Positions 1 to 11,673 of a stretch of DNA of 64,000 bases are shown one piece after another (position 1 is the first letter of the stretch; each line of letters begins with the position of its first letter). This DNA comes from Mercurialis annua. Taxonomy: Eukaryota; Streptophyta; Magnoliopsida; Malpighiales; Euphorbiaceae. Under the pieces are notes generated by a model. It was not told the DNA's origin. It was given only the letters and a program-made list of their open reading frames with translations, and made no database searches. Both the position numbers and the translations under genes were made by a program. The stretch is from the NCBI RefSeq assembly GCF_937616625.2, contig NC_065573.1, forward strand, positions 16,693,001 through 16,757,000, read 5' to 3'.

Positions 1-3000
1 TTCAACTTTAGCCCAGCGACCAAATCCAATATCAATAATATCTTGCAAGTGAGAGCCAAGAATGCACGGGGATGATTTTGCAGCCATGCAAAGAACAGAT
101 AAAGCACCACGACTTTGTTCGGCTGTGGTTCCACTAACATTAAAGCAAAAGAAATCCCATAAGGTCGATATCTGCAAAAATAAGGAAATACTCTGAGGAA
201 TCTGCATATTTAAGAAGGGGAAGAAAATAATGACTTTAATGTTCTCAGTCTAGCAATTTGGCATAACAATTGAAAAGGCATAAATTGATAGCACTTCCCA
301 GTTCTCATTATCATATGAAATTAAATTTTCCATCCTTAGAAATGAAAAGAATTTCAAATATAAATGAAAAATTATATATAACACCCACGAGTACAGGAAT
401 CTATCTTCCCTAAGAATGCACAAATACCTGCATAAATCATGCATAGTATTATTAAATTACAGGAAACGTTACTAAACAAACATGTTTCTAATTAGTTCAT
501 TATTTCACAAAGTTGCCAGGTGAGTAGTAAATGATACTGAATAGAAGTCAGTGGAGTACCGGAATCTGTCAACCTATTATACCTGTAAACTTCTAGATTC
601 CAATAAATACAAGTTGGAACCACTTCTATTGTAATGACATTTACAATAATCCATGACCTGAATATTTCACGTAGCTGGTACCCTCAAAAGAATTAAGCTC
701 AACAAAACAGGAATAGCATCCGAAGGCAGAGGTGTCTACAATATCTATTTTGTACCAAGACATTTTCCTATATTAGCACAACAATCTAAGATAACAAGAA
801 TAACAGCATGGACGTCTAAACATCCCTTTTCCCATTCGTATGATACTGACAATCATGATTCAGTAGAATATTATAATCAAAATAGTAAAAGCGATGAAGT
901 TTGTCAGCATAGAAAAGAAGGAATGACATTTGACTCAGAATGAAAAAAATGAAAAGCTTTCTGATAATTTAGGCAGAACACTATCAAGTGTCATAAAATA
1001 GACGCACCGTGCTTGTAGATATTTCACCTTTAGAGACCAGCGCATTAATGATAAATTCCAAAGCTGCAAGATCTCCAATATTTGATTCAATTGCAAGACT
1101 CAAAAGATTTTTAGCTGTTTCTACCGGACTTTTCCTTACATAAATAGTCATAAAGGCATTCTCCACAGCTTCATAGATGGATTTGTCTTGAGTGAACACC
1201 TAGAAGAAAGCATTATAACAATAATGTAAAAATTCCTGAATTTTAGACAAAATAATTAATCTTAAGATAGAGAAAACATCAACCAGATTCCAAAGGCATC
1301 TATCTTTTTCTCTGGAATGCATAGAAATAAAAGCTCACCAGTGGCAACATCTTCCGAAGGCATTCTTCTGCCCCGTCAATTTGAAACTGTCTGCACCTCA
1401 TTAGCAAAAGAATTGTGTTCTCAACATCTGTGGAAGACGAAGAAGCCATTAATTGAACAAGTGTAGGCATCGTGGCAGATATGCACTGAGAGAACCTCAA
1501 GCCAGCCTCAAGAGATGCAACTAGGGCCCGAGTTTGCTCCGTGTTCCCAACATCTGGAACTGAGCTATCCTTCTGACTAGAAGCATCATCCAATTGAGCC
1601 AAACTATCAGTCAGACTTTCTTGCTGCTTCTCAGCCACCTCTTCAGCATTTAAATTATCAACCTCATCCTCTACATTAGAAGTATTATTATTAGATTGCA
1701 AATCATCCCTAAGATTCTGTTCACTTGCATCCGGCTCAAGCTCATTCAATTTCTTCTTGTACTGCTCCAATGTTGCTTCAAATGAAGCTATTCGAAGTTG
1801 TGGACCAAAGGGATTATGCTGCAACATCATGATAAGTAAATTTAAAGAAGCTTTTCTAACCATTGCAGTTTTATCCTCCAATCTCCCAGCAGCAACTGCT
1901 GCAAGCTCATTCCACAAACCAATTGAAACAGAATGCTCTTCACATAGCTCAGCCCAAACCTGAAGAACTCGACTCCTAGTAAAGGCTGCAACATCTCTAC
2001 ACCGTTCAAGTAAGATTTCCAACATGGCTTGCTTTGCTCGAAGACGCACAGACTTCGAACTCACTTCACCCTCAACATCCTTAAAAGCCTTAGCTACTAA
2101 CTTTCCCAAAACGCCAACTAGAGCATTCCTTATTTTATATGATTCCCCACCAAAGTGTGGGACCAACAAACCTATGTGCGTTGAAACAAACTTCGGCATC
2201 CTATCAGCAAGTTCTACAAGGAAACGCCCAACATTTTCAGCTCCAACAGTATCCTTAACATAAGCTTTAACATTTGTCCTCCCAATCTCTCTGATAAGAG
2301 AACTTGCAAGAGTGCCATCAGCATACTTTTTCTCAGCTCTAGCAACCGCATCAGCCATGTGGGTTACAATGAAATCATATTTATGAATTAGATATATGAT
2401 TGAAGCACATGATTGTGCTGCGTAGTGATACTTTGTAGCACAAGCCCCAATCATACGACACAGAGCATCTTTTGTATCGGAGTCTTTTAGAAGTACTGGA
2501 TTCTCACACATAGAGAAAGCATTTCTGCAAAACACAAATCAGAATTACAAACCTAACACTCACAATACACATAAAAGTAAATCACACACACAAAAAAAAA
2601 AAAAATTAGAGTTTGTAGCTTACTTCACAATGAAAGAGAGACAATTTTCATCAGGATCCGATGATCCAAAGAGCAACGAAAGGTTGACTTCTAACGAATT
2701 AGCTATCACATTAAGTATTCGACCCCTTTGTGGTTCCCAATTCCACGACTTCACAGGCTTTTTCTTCCTGGCACTTGCAGTCACCTATAAGAAACATCCG
2801 CAAACTTCTAAATCGAAAAAATTACAGCATTAAAACATTCTCACAAGCCGTATTGCATTCAACAAACTTAAAAATCAATACCCATCAATAAACTATCACT
2901 ATTCTACATAATTAACACATTCATTAACAGGCTTAGAGCATAAAGAAACTACCTTCAAATTGGCGGTATTGGCATTGGCAATTGACTCCTCGGCAAGAAC

Positions 3001-3503
3001 AATATGGAGAAGAAAAAAAGTATAAATCTTAAAAGCATTTCTATGTGACGTAACCCTATCGAGCAAGGGAGTATCATCACTATCTTGGCAATGCGAAACC
3101 CGCGAAAGCGAATCAACATTCGGAAGAAGAACACTGAGATTAGACCGAAGGCTTTCGACAAGATTGAGTTTACAAGACGACGAGAGAGTAGCGAAATTCA
3201 GTACTAACGAGTACACACGATCGAACACATCTTGTTCCTCAATGCAGAACAGTTCTTTATCAGAGAGATCGAAGGAGACGCCTGTTTCGGATTAAATTGC
3301 AGGGGTTAGAAATTGAATTATTGGAAGTTGAATTGAAATGGGAGAGAGAGAGTACCTTTGACGAATTCTTCGAGTTGGGAGGGGCGGAGGGAAACGAGGT
3401 CGGCTAGGGTTTGAACGTAGAGGCGGTTGTTGTTGGTGGTGTCGTCGGTTGGGTCTTCCTCTAGTGATCGGAGGGTTTGAGGGAAGACGAAGTGTGGAGC
3501 CAT
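1..3503 (-). CDS. CAP-D2: Condensin complex subunit 1 (CAP-D2), N-terminal 729 codons, partial
   Basis: Non-SMC HEAT-repeat subunit of condensin I, which compacts chromosomes in mitosis and meiosis. Six exons read on the minus strand: 3503-3356, 3281-2953, 2784-2624, 2524-1339, 1199-1008 and 171-1 (continues outside). All junctions are GT-AG and the phases add up to 729 uninterrupted codons. The start gives MAPHFVFPQTLRSLEED, as in plant CAP-D2 N termini. Other family stretches are FDLSDKELFCIEEQDVFDRV across exons 1-2, NAFSMCENPVLLKDSDTKDA at the start of exon 4, and TLWDFFCFN and DIGFGRWAKVE in exon 6. The N-terminal condensin domain spans roughly residues 70-230; HEAT-like helices follow. 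An acidic, Asn/Glu-rich linker lies near residues 490-550. Intron 5 (172-1007, 836 bp) contains nothing recognisable. A foldback transposon sits about 130 bp upstream of the ATG. Family usual length is about 1300-1450 residues, so roughly half is present. Confidence 0.96.
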
Positions 3504-3632
3504 TTTTAGTTACGCGGTGGCCGGAGATGGAGAGAGGAGATAGTTTTTTTTTGTGAATTTTTGGTGTTGGAAAGGTTTCATTTCAAATTCAACAAAATTG
3601 AAAGAAGCGGGAATCTAACCTTTTTTTTTGTT

Positions 3633-3972
3633 GGCTGAATATATAGTTTGACCCCTGAACTTATACTCTTTTATCTATCTAATCTATAACTTTTAAAGTC
3701 TCCTCCTATCGAACCTCTGAACTTATTAAATAATTTGATTTGACCCCTAAATTTGATAAATACGTAAACATTGAATCTCTCCGTATACAAATTCTTGTAG
3801 AATGTTTCAAGTGCCAGGTCGACACGGAGGGTTCAATGTTTACGTATTTATCAAGTTTAAGGGTTAAATCGGATGATTTAACAAATTTAGAGGTTAAATA
3901 GACGAGATGTTAAATTTAAGGGTTAGATGGGTAAAAGGGTATAAGTTCAGAAATCAAACTATATATTAAGCC
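3633..3972. mobile_element. MULE-like foldback element upstream of CAP-D2
   Basis: Two long inverted arms of about 55 bp: the left starts GGCTGAATATATAGTTTGAC at 3633, and the reverse complement of the right end starts GGCTTAATATATAGTTTGAT at 3972. Internal sequence is also inverted-repeat-like (about 3760 against 3850). It resembles the other foldback elements of this window that have 9-bp target duplications, but here the flanking 9-mers match only partly, so it is older or its ends are slightly off. It lies 130 bp upstream of the CAP-D2 start codon, in the probable promoter. Non-coding. Confidence 0.6.
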
Positions 3973-4289
3973 CTTTTTCTATAGAAAAGAATAAGGAAAA
4001 TAAATGTTTAGTAGACTGATGTAGACAAATACTCACTCCCTCCCAAATTGTAAGACGGTTTAGGACAAATACGAGCGTTAAAAAGTTTATATTCTCTAGA
4101 TAAAATGAATTTATAAAATTATTGTATTAATAAAACACCTGAAAAACAATAGAAAATTATTTGTTCATCGCAATTTGGCCGAAAAAAATTTTGATCATCA
4201 GAATCTGGTCAATAGCACGGTCAACCGTGGTCAACATGTACTATATGCATTGACTAGTGGACAATTAATTTTTGTTGGCTTTTTATGAA

Positions 4290-4833
4290 CTAGTTTCGCA
4301 TTGCGTGTTATGCACGTGGCTCGTAGCGTAACTTCTCAATGAACATATTAATAAATTTATTATAATTATATTAATTTTTTATTTATAATTAATATATTAA
4401 ATAGTTAAGAATATTTGTAAAAGTAAATATAATATATTCGGTTATTAAAATTTTTTTCCATACTGAATTTATTCTTCTTTTGGTTTTATAATAACCATAA
4501 TTAAATAATTAACTTAATTTTATTAATAATATCTTTAAAAATAATAAGATGGAAATTTAAATAATAATACATTGATCAAATACAGTATTTTAATTTAGTA
4601 GATCAATCAAATTAAAAAATAGGTATTCCTACTAATTTGGAGACAATTTAGTTATTTTTTACATATTAAAAATTAAATTGGAGATAATTTAACTACCTAT
4701 TCTAATTAGGAATTTAATTACAATAACTAATTAGTTAATGACTATAAAACCTTTATTTAGTAGTAAATTGAAAAGGATTATTCAGTAAATTTGCATGTGC
4801 CCCCCCCATCCGTGCTTTTATATATAGTATAGA
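4290..4833 (-). mobile_element. Short non-autonomous Helitron
   Basis: On the minus strand the element starts TCTATACTATATATAAAAGC at 4833 and ends ...GCGAAACTAG at 4290. The flanking bases are A (4834) and T (4289), the A|T insertion rule for Helitrons, with no target duplication. A short CGTG/CACG stem lies just before the CTAG end (4304-4316). The interior is AT-rich and has no coding capacity. A second copy of the 5' half lies at 62376-62725 on the plus strand, which supports a mobile family. Confidence 0.8.
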
Positions 4834-6349
4834 TAAGTGTTTTTTTAGTGTTTTTAGATATATCATACGTATTTTTTTTGGTGTTTTCTTTATTTTACAT
4901 TATTTTTTTCAATGTATTTTTTGTGTTTAATTGGTTGTTATTTTGTGTTATTCGAGTGTTTTTCCAGTTTTTCACTTTCATCTCAGGTTTGTATTTTGAT
5001 TAAAAATTGTAATTTGTAATTGTTAGTGTAATATGATTTTATTATTTTATGATATTTTGGTAAATTTAAAAATTTAAAAATGATAAATCCCTGTGAATTG
5101 AAACCTATTGTAGACCTATAATATTGCAAAGTGCTTTATACATCTATAAGCGAGTGATTAGACATTCTATAACGGTATATAAGAAATCCTAGTGTCGCTG
5201 GGTGTCGACTTGTATCCAGTCTAAGTCATCAGATTGTCATAGATTCGAAGCAAATTGATCACGTTTTAGACTGCACGCTACTTTTAATACCATGAGTAAG
5301 GTGACCACATTGTACGTCTAAACATGGTTTCCAAGTTGGCGCTTTGTCATAATTTGGGAGATCACTAAAAACAGGGAGACTGTGGGAGTGCCCAGTTTAC
5401 TCTTTCTTATCGCAATCTGGTGGTTTTAACTAAAAATGGAGTTGTCACCTAATTTAACTAGAAATATCCCTTCTACACTGATTAAATGTACGTGAGCTAG
5501 GAGCACACTACGAATTTTAGCGACCACGGAACAGTTGTTAATTATAACTTAAGACAACACTACTAATGACAAAAATTAGTATAGAAGTTAAGAGTTGCCA
5601 CCTGCTAAAACTAGGACATCTTTTATAAATTTAGACTGTGGCCGGATTCCATCATGGAACCATAGTAAGCACACCAATTAGTATTCCGTAATTAATGTAT
5701 AAACTTTTATATTTTTATTATTTTCTTAATTTTATCCTATTTATTTAGTTAATTGCATGTAATTTAAAAAGCAGTACATCGCATATACATACAATTTGCA
5801 AAGCGGACAATGTCATTTTGTTAAATAAATTTAAATATGTCTATGTGAGAGTTGATTTTAAACATTAACCATCTTAAATGACCTATACAACCTCGAATTA
5901 CATGTTAATTAGACTTAAATGTCTATGTTAATTGATTAAATTAATTAGCTAAGTAAAACTATCTATTGTGAGCAGAGCGGGTTTGGGGGCCGCTTTCACA
6001 GATTTATGGCTAACTTCGATCTGGTTAGATTTTGAAAATAATGGAGTCACCACCTACCTAAGTTAGAAATTACCTTTTCTACCAACTAGATAACTTCACC
6101 CGCTTATGGGAGAGATTATCTTGCATCAGATCAAAAAACCGGGTTTGCTTCGAACGCTTCAAATATTTGCTTGACATATCTAGTTATCTCATTTCAACAA
6201 TCATATAGTTCACTGGATATAGTACTAAAAATGTAAACACGTCTGAAAGCAGTAAAAAAGTAAGACGTGCATATGACTCGATCTGAACCGGCATGTGAGA
6301 CATGTAGCATTTACTCCTAAACAATCATCTAATCTTGGTGGTTTCTGAA
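4834..6349. other. Gene-free repeat-derived DNA
   Basis: No coding frame of any length. Three short related stretches, near 5440 (GGAGTTGTCACCTAA), 5586 (AGAGTTGCCACCTGC) and 6043 (GGAGTCACCACCTACC), each sit in 60-100 bp of weakly similar context. They look like diverged remains of one repeat family, perhaps an old LTR. 4840-5160 is low-complexity T-rich DNA. Confidence 0.35.
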
Positions 6350-6967
6350 AACCCAAATGCCACTTTGGAGGGGGGTGAATAAGGTATTGTAAAAATCTAA
6401 AGGAGTTTAAGAGAAAGGAAATAGACACAAGGAATTTAAAGTGGTTCAGATCACAACTCGATCCTACTCCACTACTCAATTAAAGATTGAGATTTTGATA
6501 ATTCCTTAAATATTTATTTTAAAGCTAAACATTAACTAATACAAAGAGATTTTCTAGAGCTAATCTCGAACTCACAAAGTGATTTTTTAAGGCTAATCAC
6601 AAATCTACTAACACTAAATGATTAATCAAAATAATTGATAATTAATAAAAAAATGAAAATCAATCAATACAAATTGATGCACAATAAATATTTGGATAAT
6701 ACAATTGAATGCTTGTAATCTTTGGTTGTTGATAAAGTGTCTAACCAAATAAATGTGGTAGATAAGGGGTATTTATAACCCCAACAACAAGCCTTTGAGT
6801 CTTCTAGAAGAAAGCTCAAAATTGTGTTGAAAAGCACTGGGTAGCGCCCGCAACTTCTGATATCTTTTGAAAATCAAACGGTCAAGTGCCACATGGCACC
6901 TCTTCATTGGGTCATTCAAATATGACCGTTAAGGGAAGCAACAGTTGGAAAGGCCGCGCCCGCTATC
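6350..6967 (+). repeat. LTR fragment, left part (interrupted; continues at 14226)
   Basis: GGAGGGGGGTGAATAAGG (6368) followed by AAAGTGGTTCAGATCACAAC (about 6438) and a run of direct subrepeats with GAGCTAATC/GGCTAATCAC is a layout I know from plant LTRs. The matching right end at 14226-14516 finishes ...GGACTTGATCCAACA. Both halves contain GCGCCCGC(T/A)A motifs, so they were probably one LTR before the Athila elements at 6968-14225 inserted. Start coordinate uncertain. Confidence 0.4.
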
Positions 6968-7416
6968 TGATAGGAGTAAAATACTCCTATATTACGAGTT
7001 ACTTTTGCACCTCTTTGTATACTTTTATTGCATGTTTCGAGTGATTATATCACTTATTACGTGTGTTAGTGTTTCAGGATAAACGGAGCGTATGTGAAGG
7101 GTTTTGAGTCCAAAAGAGCAAAGAATCGATGATATTTGGAAGTCGGAAGATGGATTGAAGCAAAAGAGCAATTAAAGATCGAATGAAGCCTATCTCTGCA
7201 TGGTCTCGATCGAGAAGCCCAAAATGCCTTGGCTTCTCGATCGAGAAGAAGGGCCAGATTTTCGAGATTTCATGCTTCTCGATCGAGAAGCTAATTTTAA
7301 TGAAGCTTCTCGATCGAGAAGGGCTAGAATTCAGCATTTCAAATCAGTTTTGGGTCTTGTGCTCTCTTGGCCCACTTCCACTTTTGGACAAACAAGCTTG
7401 TAATAGGATGTTTTTA

Positions 7417-7705
7417 GGGTTAATTGCAAATGCATACACGAATTTTATCCTAATTTGCAATTACAACATAAACTTTGAAACTTGGCAATGTCAGTAACCA
7501 ACTTTCATTTTTTGGCAAATTGGTACACCGACCAATCACGCAACGACACATGGCGGTATATTACAATGTCCACGATAGTGTTTTTCGTGCTTGGTGTATC
7601 GATTTGCCAAAAGTTTAAAGTTGGTTACTAACATTGCCAAGTTTCAAAGTTTATGTTGTAATTGCAAATTAGGGTAAAGTTCGTATATAAATTTGCAATT
7701 AACCC
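7417..7705. mobile_element. MULE-like foldback element, 9-bp target duplication
   Basis: Inverted arms over 100 bp long, starting GGGTTAATTGCAAAT at the left and ATTTGCAATTAACCC at the right. The flanking 9-mer ATGTTTTTA occurs at 7408-7416 and 7706-7714. The related LTR at 27211-28659 has the uninterrupted site (GGGATGTTTTTACTTTCC near 27645), i.e. an empty site, which proves insertion. Non-coding, 289 bp. Confidence 0.88.
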
Positions 7706-8342
7706 ATGTTTTTATTTCCTTTTTGGGCTTTACTATATAAAGGCACCTTATGTCACATTTTAGGTTAAGACTCCTTTTGTAGAAACAATTAACTCTCTAG
7801 CATAATATTCTCTTTAGTTTTTGCTTGTTCTTGAAGATTCCTCCATTGTTGAAGGTTTCAAGCTTTTATTTCCAGATTTTGGGTTTAATATCATCTTTAA
7901 TACAAGCTTAGTTATTGAACCTTCATTATCTTGTTCATGATTTATTGTTCTTCATTGCTATTTAAGGTAATCATTCTCACTTTTATTATGTTGATTAACT
8001 ATTGCTTAGTTGTTGCTTTAACTTTAATCATGAGTAAACTCCTAGTCTAGGGGTTGTTTGTGATTGCCATGTTTGTTAAATAGGTGAGTAGGTTTTGGGG
8101 TTTTGGATTAAGGTTTGTTGTGCTAGTTTGAACCTAATGCCTAGATTAAGTTGATCCCTTAATCTTTGTTATTGCTCAATTAATGAGAACGAGAGTTAAA
8201 TTAGTTGAGCGGACCTAGCTAGCATTAGCTCGGAACCTAGATGCACGAGAGTAATTTAGGGTTTGTGCGATTGTGTAGTTTGCAAATTAATCGGCTTGAT
8301 TAGTCCTATCGAAATCTAATTGCGCGAGAGTGAGTTAGATTT

Positions 8343-9101
8343 CGGTGTTTTAATCAAGTAGCGATTCTTTCAACCTCCGGCTAGAGAGAGCGGACTTGAT
8401 ACCTTCGAATTGCTTGATCCGAACCATTATCCTTAGACCCGACCTATTTATCCTAGGATTCAATTGGCATGATTAGACAACCCTTAGGCGTTTTTAATCA
8501 TCGTATTTTATCTTAGTTCTCAATTAGTTGTTTGTTGTTGCTTTTCGTTAATTGTTAAGTGATTAGTTGTTTGAGTTTAGTTGTAGTGTTAGTAAAAAAA
8601 ACAATCTCTTTTCTTGCTTTCCGAATTGAACTTCAAAAGCGTATTTCACTCATTTTTAACCCCTAGTCCTTGTGGGTTCGACCTCGACTTGTCGAGTACT
8701 ACGAGTTGGCTTTTTGCTAACAAGTTTTTGAAGTTCAATTGTCGGTTCTTTGACTTCCGGCTCGAGAGAGCGGGTTTTGATACCTTAGAATGGCTTGACC
8801 CAAACCACTACCCATATACCCGACCTATCTACCTAGGAATTGCTTTGGTATGATTAGCAACCCTTAGGCGCTTTTAATTATCGTTTTTAATCCGTTAATC
8901 AATTAGTTGTTTGTTGTTGCATTTCTTTAATTGTTTAGTGATTGATTGTTTGAGTTTATTTCCGTAGTGTTAATCAAAAACAATATCTTTTCTTGCTTTC
9001 CGAATTGAACTTCAAAAGCATATTTCACTCACTTTAAACCTCTAGTCCTTCTGGGTTCGACCTCGACTTGTCGAGTACTACGAGTTGGCTTTTTGCTAAC
9101 A
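8343..9101 (+). repeat. Tandem duplication of the LTR 3' end (two copies of about 380 bp)
   Basis: The segment with GAGAGAGCGG...ACGAGTTGGCTTTTTGCTAACAAG occurs twice, offset 379-380 bp (8381 against 8761; 8702 against 9081). Only the second copy is followed by the primer binding site. The first copy ends at the normal LTR/leader junction and then returns to LTR sequence (AAGTTTTTGAAGTTCAATTG), so the duplication happened inside an element. Confidence 0.75.
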
Positions 9102-9107
9102 AGATTT

Positions 9108-9125
9108 TGGCGCCGTTGCCGGGGA
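9108..9125 (+). other. Primer binding site of element A (tRNA-Asp type)
   Basis: TGGCGCCGTTGCCGGGGA is the exact complement of the 3' end of plant tRNA-Asp plus CCA, the primer used by Athila elements. It begins six bases after the LTR end. Confidence 0.85.
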
Positions 9126-9224
9126 TTGGGTTGCGTTTAATTGATTGAAAGTATTTTGAAATTCTGTCGAGTTAGCCTTATTTGTTTTTTTTATTTTATT
9201 GTTCATTTTTTGTTTTTCGTGGTT

Positions 9225-9736
9225 TCAGCTTCTCGATCGAGAAGCAAGATTTCCCAATTCTCTGCCATTTTTTGCCTTGCTTCTCGATAGAGAAGGTGAG
9301 GTACTCGATCGAGACATGCACAAAAGTTTGTCTTGAAAGAGACACTCTTTCTGCTGCACAAACACTGACTTCAAAACTTCATAACTCGATATATAAAACC
9401 TCCAAATGAGTTGGTTCTTAAACCCCTGGAAAGCTTAAGATGTATACTTTATTTCTTATGAAGAACATAAATTCATTGGAAGTCTCAAACCGGTCCAAAT
9501 TCGTCAATTAGTACAGTGGAGTCAGATTTTCAGGTTTGCAAATGTGCTTTCGGCGTCTCTTTGCTTCGGAAACCTTCGGAATGCTCAAATTAAACCCAAA
9601 ACTCATTGATTTCCATGTATTTAACTTGAAATACTAAAACACACAATAAGACCCAAAATAGCTCAATTATAACAATAAAAGCATATTAGAAAGACCAAAA
9701 CCGACATAGAAAATAGGAGTATTTCTACTCCTATCA
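9225..9736 (-). mobile_element. 3' LTR of Athila element B, truncated
   Basis: On the minus strand it begins TGATAGGAGTAGAAATACTC at 9736, just after a purine tract (AGTGTGAGGAGGTT). Its last 180 bp (9225-9410) match 14040-14225 in the other LTR of element B. It breaks off at about 9225 against the leader of plus-strand element A; the break falls next to a CTTCTCGATCGAGAAG palindrome (9229-9244). Confidence 0.75.
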
Positions 9737-11673
9737 AACCTCCTCACACTAAACCCTTGCTTGTCCTCAAGCAAGAAATGAATCTTACTTAAGAACACAT
9801 GCTAACTAATAAACTCACACCTGAACATTTATCAAACATCGCATTCCAACCAATGAATACTCAAACAAATGCTTCAAAAACCGACAACTAAGAGTGATGC
9901 AAACAAATGAGGAATGCAATTACAATGACATGATTCGATGACATTAAGACTACAATCACGCAAGCACTTTAACAAAACAAGTAATATCTCGAGGTTGCTA
10001 TCATATGCGGGACATGTACACAAATTTATTACAAGCTAACTTGGGCAAAACATGGCATAGTTCTTAAGTTTCAAGCAATGTCATAATCCTCTCTAGATTT
10101 CACTCGCTCAAAAGATCAAGGTGTAAAAGAACGCATGCAAAGTCACCATAAGCTCGCTCATAGTCCGGGCTCCACTGCGTAGTTCGATTTCCGACAATTA
10201 TCATATGGACTTTATTGGGTTGTAATGGGGCTAAGGGTTAGGGTAGGTAGAAATGTAAATTTTTTGGTTGAACAAATAACTTGATGACTAACTCACAAAA
10301 TATATCAAATTGATCTAACTTGGAAATTTGCACAATGTGAACATTTTCTTCTTTTTTGTGCCTATATTTATTCTTTTGCATTCAACTTTTTTTTTCTTCT
10401 AAACTTTCTTTATTCTTTCTTTGTTTTGATTTTTTTTCTTTTCTACTAAGGCATTTTGTTCACTTTTTTTTCACCAAGTTAGGATCAAGTATTTCTACAT
10501 TAAAATCAATCAAGTCAAATGTGGTGTTCAAAGAAGTAAATTTTGAAAGGTTAAATGTGTGAAAATGTGGTTTAAAAACAAAAAAGGTCTTAGGCTCAAG
10601 TTTGTGTTATCTAGGGGTAAAAGGGTAGGTTTTTTAAGTGGTTTAAGAAAATGTGTAATCCTAATTGCCATACTCATCTATTTGTCAAAAACTCAACAAT
10701 GCAATCTTGAACGAACACCGAGCAAGTTCTAGGACTTAGCATGCAAAACACAACAAGAAATGTAGGCTCAAAATATTCAACCAATGAAAAATGTGTGTTT
10801 TTGCCATATACTAAAAACTACATCAACTATGCCAAGCATGCCCAAATGTTGAAAATTACACAATTTTATGACATACATATCATGAATCCGCATCAAGCTA
10901 AATCGAGCATGCATCAAGGGTTAAAATTGATCACAAGTGAGTTCACCCTAATCCTATCGAATCATGTCATACGATTGGCATTTCATTAGGCAAGCATCAC
11001 CCAAAATTGTTTACTCGAGAAGCATCATTCTAAGCATTCATTAACCGGAAAATCGACAATTAATACGGTTCAAACATTTCATTCAACTTAGATAACATGC
11101 TTACAAAATTAAGCAAAGACTTCATGCACTAAAGGCACCAAAATCTCAACCTAAAACAACACAAACATCCTAAAACATTTAAACTAAATAAACACATAAA
11201 AGCATAAACACATAAAAACAACCTAAAACAATCTAAACACAAACGAGATTCAATTTTCCTACCTTCCTCACACTATTTCTAAGCAATGCCCTCAATGCTA
11301 AGAAATAAAACATATATGAAAATTGCATGAGTTTGGGTTAGAGAATAAAATCTTTTCAATCAAACGCAAATCATAAATGAAACACTAAAAATAAATAACA
11401 AAAGATAAATGACAAGAAAAGAAATCGAACCTCTCGGGATTGCCTCCCGAGCGCGCTTTAGTTAGAGTCCAAAGCTAGACTCTTTGCGTAAGGTTGTTAA
11501 ACATACAACCTAACATGCGGGAGCCGTCTTGGTAGCATCTTCTCCCTCTTTTTCTTGTTGGCTCCTTCAAATACAACTCCAATAATATAGAGTATGCGTG
11601 TACTCTATAACAAAGAACATGAGGAGCATGAAGCATCTTCATCTATTTGATATTATTTCCGTCAAACTCGGAA
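9737..11673 (-). mobile_element. Internal 3' region of Athila element B, non-coding
   Basis: No gag-pol frames. Minus-strand landmarks typical of Athila 3' regions are visible: TTGCTTGAGGACAAGCAAGG just before the purine tract at about 9760, and the hairpin CTCGGG...CCCGAG at 11433-11451. A T-rich run at 10345-10470 is low complexity. Protease, reverse transcriptase and integrase are absent, so B is a non-autonomous derivative. Confidence 0.6.
11433..11451 (-). other. GC-rich hairpin in Athila 3' region
   Basis: CTCGGG and CCCGAG flank a 7-base loop inside GCTCGGGAGGCAATCCCGAG (minus strand). A GGGAGGCAACCCG-like motif is common in this part of Athila elements. Confidence 0.5.

Larger units (their letters stand above)
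6968..9101 (+). mobile_element. Athila-type (Ty3/gypsy) LTR, element A
   Basis: Starts TGATAGGAGTAAAATACTCC and ends ...GCTAACA, followed after six bases by a tRNA-Asp-type primer binding site. The same LTR family recurs at 27211-28659 (+) and 12908-14225 (-). It is long (2134 bp) for two visible reasons: a 289-bp MULE foldback inserted at 7417-7705, and a tandem duplication of about 380 bp at the 3' end. The region at 7203-7321 holds one near-perfect and three perfect copies of the palindrome CTTCTCGATCGAGAAG. Only this LTR and about 120 bp of leader remain of element A; the leader stops at 9224 against an inverted element. Confidence 0.8.

Noticed and set aside
1757..3161. Plus-strand and second-frame open frames over the CAP-D2 exons
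   Set aside because: They overlap well-supported condensin exons in other frames and have no recognisable content.
4035..4110. Stowaway-like start CTCCCTCCCAAATTG
   Set aside because: No inverted partner with TA duplication found downstream; the Helitron begins at 4290.
7074..7497. Open frames with repeated LLDREA or SIEK-type words in the Athila LTR
   Set aside because: They are translations of the palindrome CTTCTCGATCGAGAAG on both strands, not a protein.
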